Shown piece after piece: positions 59,790 through 64,000 of a DNA stretch of 64,000 bases. The notes under the pieces were generated by a model that searched no databases, was not told where the DNA came from, and saw nothing but the letters and a program-made list of their open reading frames with translations. A program made the position numbers and the translations under genes. Origin of the DNA: Sporopachydermia quercuum (taxonomy: Eukaryota; Ascomycota; Sporopachydermiomycetes; Sporopachydermiales; Sporopachydermiaceae); contig BCGN01000001.1 in assembly GCA_001599295.1 (NCBI GenBank), forward strand, positions 186,001 to 250,000, written 5' to 3'. Position 1 is the stretch's first letter, and each line of letters begins with the position of its first letter.

Positions 59790-60522
59790 AATGGAAATGT
59801 GACATCAACAGTAAGAGATAACTAAACCAGATGACAATGGAGACATACGGGTGCCTCTTCTCGGATATGACTTTATGATGGAGATATGAATATTTAACGT
59901 ATGTTTCTAAGGTCAGCTACGTTTGGTAATAGCAGAGAAAGGCATTTTTTCAAATGACAAACAATGCATTGGTCAAGGTGAAAATTTTCATTTTGCGGAG
60001 AGAACGTCTTTCGATTATGTCATATGTAANGAATGGTGTGAGAGGGTAAGAAGAGAGATCTGTTTGAGACGGTGGCATGAACCGAGCTGGAGCTAGTAGC
60101 TCCGCCCAACGGCTGGTTGAACTCAGAGAGAGCTGCCGATTTGTTCAAGGTTTGCAACATTAATAGTGGAGGATGTTAACACAGGTGTGCCGGCATTTGA
60201 TTTTTGACAGAAAATGATGATTTAATTCCTACGGTGTTTTCATTATAATAGTTGAACTAACAGAGAGTTTTTAGGAGTGCACTTTCTGCAACTTGATGTT
60301 GTCCAAGGCTTGAATGAATATTGATGTCCTGTACCAGACCACATGACCTGTACTAGATCACATGACCTGATTATCGACAACTATGACCGCCTGTTATTTA
60401 TATCCACTCATTGATTATATGAACAGGCATAATGTACAGAAAATACGACTTGAATGTATGAATTATATGCAACAGGAAAAATGCTCCAGCTCTAAGTTTC
60501 TAAATATTTATCTCTAGCGCAT
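59790..60522. promoter_or_regulatory. Upstream region of TYW1
   Basis: 733 bases with a 19-bp tandem repeat (listed) and a GC-rich patch near 60065-60140. That patch contains a 15-base palindrome GGAGCTA-G-TAGCTCC at 60089-60103. No gene recognised. Confidence 0.55.
60328..60365. repeat. Two 19-bp tandem units with E-box-like cores
   Basis: CCTGTACCAGACCACATGA (60328-60346) is followed directly by CCTGTACTAGATCACATGA (60347-60365), differing at two bases; a third unit starts (CCTGA) and stops. The second contains ATCACATG, which fits RTCACRTG. Confidence 0.85.
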
Positions 60523-61236
60523 CTAAATCTTAGTACTCTCTGTATTCTTGACAGGTTCTCTCACCATCAAATCAAAAGCAATTGGACCAGTTTTATAGGC
60601 ACCATCAGCATTGAGATATATTCTGTCTTTGACTTCAAATCCAAACTTGTTATAAATGGGAATATTATAGGAACCTGAAGACTCCAAATAACAATATTCT
60701 CCATTCTTATCTGCAATATCAGTGACGTATTCAATCAGTTTCCTTCCATAACCTTTACCTCTTGAGGATGGTAATGTACCTATGTATATTAGATACCAAC
60801 TGTTATTATCATTTTCACCAAGGACTCGTTCTTTTGCTCTTCTAACTATTGGTAAGAACTCACTAAAAAATCTCCTTCTACCTTCTTTTCCATACTTGTA
60901 ATAGAGTCTCCACATGCCACTTCTCAGTATCGTCCNCCAATCGTCCATATTTTTTCCTGGAGGCATCCAACAGCTGATTCCTTCAAAGTCACCAGCAACT
61001 AATACTAGACCATTGAGCAAATGTGCATAAACAATATAATCAAAAATATCTAAATCTAGTTTGGCCATTTCCTCCTCAGTTCTGCCATCACAATCGATTA
61101 GGTAGTTTGCCGATGAATCTGTTGAGAACGCATCAGCAAGAGTCTTACTGGCCTTCTTGTACTCGTCGAATCTTAGTTTTCTCACGACAGGTTGACTGTC
61201 GGCAGAAGTCTTTGCTATCTCATCTCGTTGTTCCAT
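60523..61236 (-). CDS. GNAT-family N-acetyltransferase
   Basis: 237 residues from ATG 61236. The acetyl-CoA P-loop is SSRGKGYGRKLIEYV, preceded by the beta-strand YLIYIGTLP and followed by CYLESS and IYNKFGFEVKDRIYL, the usual GNAT end. The N-terminal third (LADAFSTDSSANYL) and GISCWMPPG are typical of a broad group of fungal GNAT proteins whose substrates are unknown. No signal or membrane segment. One ambiguous base is in frame. I would not assign a substrate. Confidence 0.83.
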   Translation of the reverse strand: MEQRDEIAKTSADSQPVVRKLRFDEYKKASKTLADAFSTDSSANYLIDCDGRTEEEMAKLDLDIFDYIVYAHLLNGLVLVAGDFEGISCWMPPGKNMDDWXTILRSGMWRLYYKYGKEGRRRFFSEFLPIVRRAKERVLGENDNNSWYLIYIGTLPSSRGKGYGRKLIEYVTDIADKNGEYCYLESSGSYNIPIYNKFGFEVKDRIYLNADGAYKTGPIAFDLMVREPVKNTESTKI

Positions 61237-62333
61237 TATGTATGTGTGCGTAGCAGTACAGGATTTCGTTGGTGATGTGTAGAATTCAGTATTAGGTGCA
61301 GAAAATATATTGTTGATCCTTCAAGTTATAGTAAACCATACAATAATTGAAATGTGCTAGTTATACGACAAAAACATGTTCGTATTCGGGCAAGAATAAT
61401 AAAAAGTAAATGGTTACAAAAATCAGACTTCAGTTAGTTCATTAAGGAATACCAGTAGTATTTATTCCCTTTATAACTGGATCAGTAAACGGCTTCTTCT
61501 TATCATGAATTAAAGCAATCCGATGCAGGTAGAAAGATAAAACCCCAAAAAGCTACCTTTAGCGGAACTTAAGGTTTTGTAATTAAGGTTAACGTTTATT
61601 CTTTAAAAATTGTTCCTTGACTGAAACTGCTTACCTGATACCTGATGATAATCGCTTATTATGAGGGAGACTTTGTAAAGTTGATCAGCAAATCTTTAAA
61701 GCACATTAAAGAATTCCTTAGTTTACAATAATGTCTAGTGCTTAAAGGAATCTGGTTTTTCAAGAACTGGCTCTGCAATGAGTTCAAGATCTGAAAGTGA
61801 AAGGCATTGATAGAAATAAGCTTTATCTTACTTTTTTAACTTGGAAAGTTCTAAACTTTAAATGACAAAGTTTATAAAAATAAAACGTTTTTTTCTTTAT
61901 TCTTTGAATTCTATGGGTATTTTCAGGTTTCCTGTTCCGGCTTAACCGATGGCTATTTTCAATATAATTACTATTCTCAATGAAATATTTTACTACTCCT
62001 ATTCCTCGTTTTTTTTATTGCTATAATTCATAACTTAAGCGGATATGTCGTTTTGAACCAATACGGTAATACTAACCCAAAGTTGCGGCCAACTCTAAAA
62101 TACTTCGCCATAAATGGAAAATGCATGTAATACTCTGTATGTGATACATAATTATGCATGTAAATCGCATGTGCTTTCCTATTTTGGATTTATTACCAAA
62201 CTAACAGTTTTCTTCGGTTCTTTAATCAAGTTATTGTATATTATAGTTGAATATCAAACAGTAAGTATAATCTAAATAGCAACCCTATTTACGGTAGGCT
62301 TAAACAAAGTATAATATCTCAGCTATTTCTAAG
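61237..62333. promoter_or_regulatory. Upstream region of the GNAT gene
   Basis: 1.1 kb. ATGCATGTAA occurs at 62121 and 62154, 33 bases apart (three times 11), echoing the motif upstream of the BRE4-like gene. No gene seen. Confidence 0.5.
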
Positions 62334-63856
62334 CTATTGAACCAAGGCCAACAAGGTCTTGCCATCTCTATACAAAGTACAAGTTTCGAGATCAACTATG
62401 TTTGCCAGAACTTGTAGAATTTCAATACTCCAATCACCTTTACAAAGATTGAAAACATGAGGACATTCTTCTTTTAAACTAGGTAAAAGTTCTGAATGCA
62501 TTTCAGCAATTGAATCATCAATTTGAATACCAAAAATCGCCATAATGTGAACAGGAAGCGTATCACTGAAGATCCATTCATATACTGCAAGATCAAGCTC
62601 ACTATGATTCATAGCAACAAGAAGAAACAATAAAAATACTTGTTCTTCATAACCAGATTCTTGTAGAGCTTGAATATCAGCAGTACCAAAACATCTTTCA
62701 ACGGCTTTACAAAATTCTGGAGATAGCTCAAATGCATTCTCAAGAGTAAACACGGCATCCCTATTGGATTCTGCCAAAAGATGCAATTCTTTCTTCAATA
62801 CCATTGATGTCATGTCAAGGATCTCAACTTGAGATTTTCTGTACATCATAACACATTTTTGCTTGAAATTTGATGGCTCGGGAAGATTATAATCCAATAA
62901 CTTCTGTCTCTTCAATGATAATGAAACAAGCAAGTTGTACAAGCCTTGTAACTGACATCTAAGTCTCATATAATCCTCAGTGGGAGACCTCGTAGCCGTT
63001 ACTTGAAAAGCTTGCTTGAGTTTATCAAATTTGGGTTCATTTCTGGTGATATAGAATATTTGATCCTCGGTTATTTCAATACCTTTGGTTCTAGCGTACT
63101 GAAAAATAGACTCTGGAATGTGAATTTTCAATGCAACTTGATCACCAATGTTGTTTTCCAGACAGAAGCCATATCCCATCAATAATTCTTCATTGCCCTT
63201 CGCACCATAGTTATTATATATCTCAATGTTTGGTCCTGCCACTTCAGCGCCATAAATATACTTAAACTTACCCAATTCCTCAGTATTCCAGTTGACTTTG
63301 GTCAATGGATAGTGATTGGTGGCATCAGCAATAGGAATCAACATGGCCTGTCCAACACCTTCTTCATCGTGGAATGAAATATAAGAAGGGAACGACCTAG
63401 AAGTGAAGATTGTACTAGCCCACTTATACAAATCCCATGTAATTGGGTATTTGTTTTTGAACTCTTCGCTTAAATGCTTATTCTCCATAGCTTCTTTAAA
63501 TTCATTTTCCCAATAGGTTTTTCTGGCGGCAATAGATTCATTAATATTAGTACCAACCAGAAATTTCATATCATCTTCGTTGAAATAAAAAGGAGTAGTT
63601 AACTCGTCTTCTTTTGGTAAAGTATCAATGTAAGGGGCCCAAAAACTATTGAGTCCCTCTAAACGCTGGACAACTAGGAACAACTTCAAAGCAATTTTTT
63701 TGTCTGACAACGATTGCATGAATTGATCGGTGAAGTACTTGAATTCTTTGAATCTCCTATTGGTTATATGAAAAAGAATATCATTAGGAATTGTCATTAG
63801 ATTCGTATCGGCAGGGAATGCTTCACTTGAAACCAAAGTAGATCCTGCATCACCTT
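62334..63856 (-). CDS. SET-domain protein lysine methyltransferase (Efm1/Rkm/SETD6-like), 5' exon missing
   Basis: The visible exon spans 62334-63856 and codes about 507 residues; the frame has no ATG at its start. An acceptor at 63857 (TACTAAT then CTACAG) shows that at least one exon lies upstream, probably beyond the right edge. The exon opens inside the SET fold (GDAGSTLVSSEAFPADTNLM then TIP). An insert with SFWAPYIDTLPKEDE, the NH motif (IPIADATNHYPLTKV) and NNYGAKGNEELLMGYGF follow, and then the Rubisco-LSMT substrate-binding helices. This architecture methylates ribosomal proteins or elongation factors in yeasts. Efm1 and Rkm1 are the nearest guesses; I cannot decide. Confidence 0.78.
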
Positions 63857-64000
63857 CTGTAGCAAATATTTCATATTAGTATTTCAGTCGTAAAAGAATC
63901 TTCTTAGATCAATTCAAATTAACTAGATAATCGACAATATATGATACACCCATAACAGGGTACCATGCTTCATCTATCACAACGAAATCAAATTCCTAAT
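63857..64000 (-). other. Intron (3' part) of the SET-domain gene
   Basis: Holds the branch site TACTAAT about 15 bases before the acceptor. No donor of the usual type is seen before the window ends. A 28-codon open stretch at the edge (63913-64000) is probably chance. Confidence 0.5.

Overview
The window is nuclear DNA of a budding yeast (Saccharomycotina). It is AT-rich, with one gene every 2-3 kb. Many genes are unmistakable yeast orthologues (PRP43, BEM1, HRR25, COQ8, ALG2, TYW1, SGF73). A complex I subunit (NUZM/NDUFA7 family) and a PEX20-type co-receptor argue against Saccharomycetaceae. Three CTG codons at invariant Leu positions of PRP43 argue against the CUG-reassigned clades. The closer family is not settled; a Dipodascaceae-, Phaffomycetaceae- or Pichiaceae-like yeast is an inference. 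No rRNA, tRNA, CRISPR, transposon or viral element was recognised.

Layout, left to right: 3' end of ENT4 (+), COQ8 (-), PRP43 (+), a very large BRE4-like membrane protein (+), MIC26/27 (-), PEX20 (+), two possible small spliced genes, BEM1 (+), a GPR1-type receptor (-), an AIG1-family protein (-), an unknown single-pass protein with a possible microexon (-), a PGA1-like subunit (-), NUZM (-), an unknown membrane protein (+), a small spliced membrane protein (+), a secreted agmatinase-like enzyme (+), a possible 33-residue protein (-), a small acidic protein (+), HRR25 (+), NPY1 (+), PGC1 (-), SGF73 (+), ALG2 (-), a DNAJC28-domain protein (-), TYW1 (-), a GNAT acetyltransferase (-) and a SET-domain methyltransferase running off the right edge (-).

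The window is intron-rich for a budding yeast. At least 13 introns can be read directly, mostly 70-160 nt, with GTAAGT or GTATGT donors, TACTAAC/TACTGAC-type branch sites and AG acceptors. Most interrupt the gene near its 5' end, so first exons are often tiny (9 nt in one gene, 30 nt in NUZM, 31 nt in SGF73, 37 nt in ALG2). Open reading frames alone therefore misplace many starts. I rebuilt joins only where donor, acceptor, reading phase and, where available, family conservation agree.

There is no operon-like organisation. Mitochondrial and peroxisomal functions recur (COQ8, MIC26/27, NUZM, PEX20, NPY1), as do membrane-lipid and glycosylation steps (PGC1, ALG2, PGA1-like, AIG1-like) and polarity or signalling (BEM1, GPR1, HRR25). 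The most notable non-coding structures are two arrays of an ATGCA motif at exact 11-bp spacing upstream of the BRE4-like gene, a three-copy CCTGGG/CCCAGG structure upstream of ALG2, a perfect 16-bp inverted repeat upstream of the DNAJC28-type gene, and a 19-bp tandem repeat with E-box-like cores upstream of TYW1.
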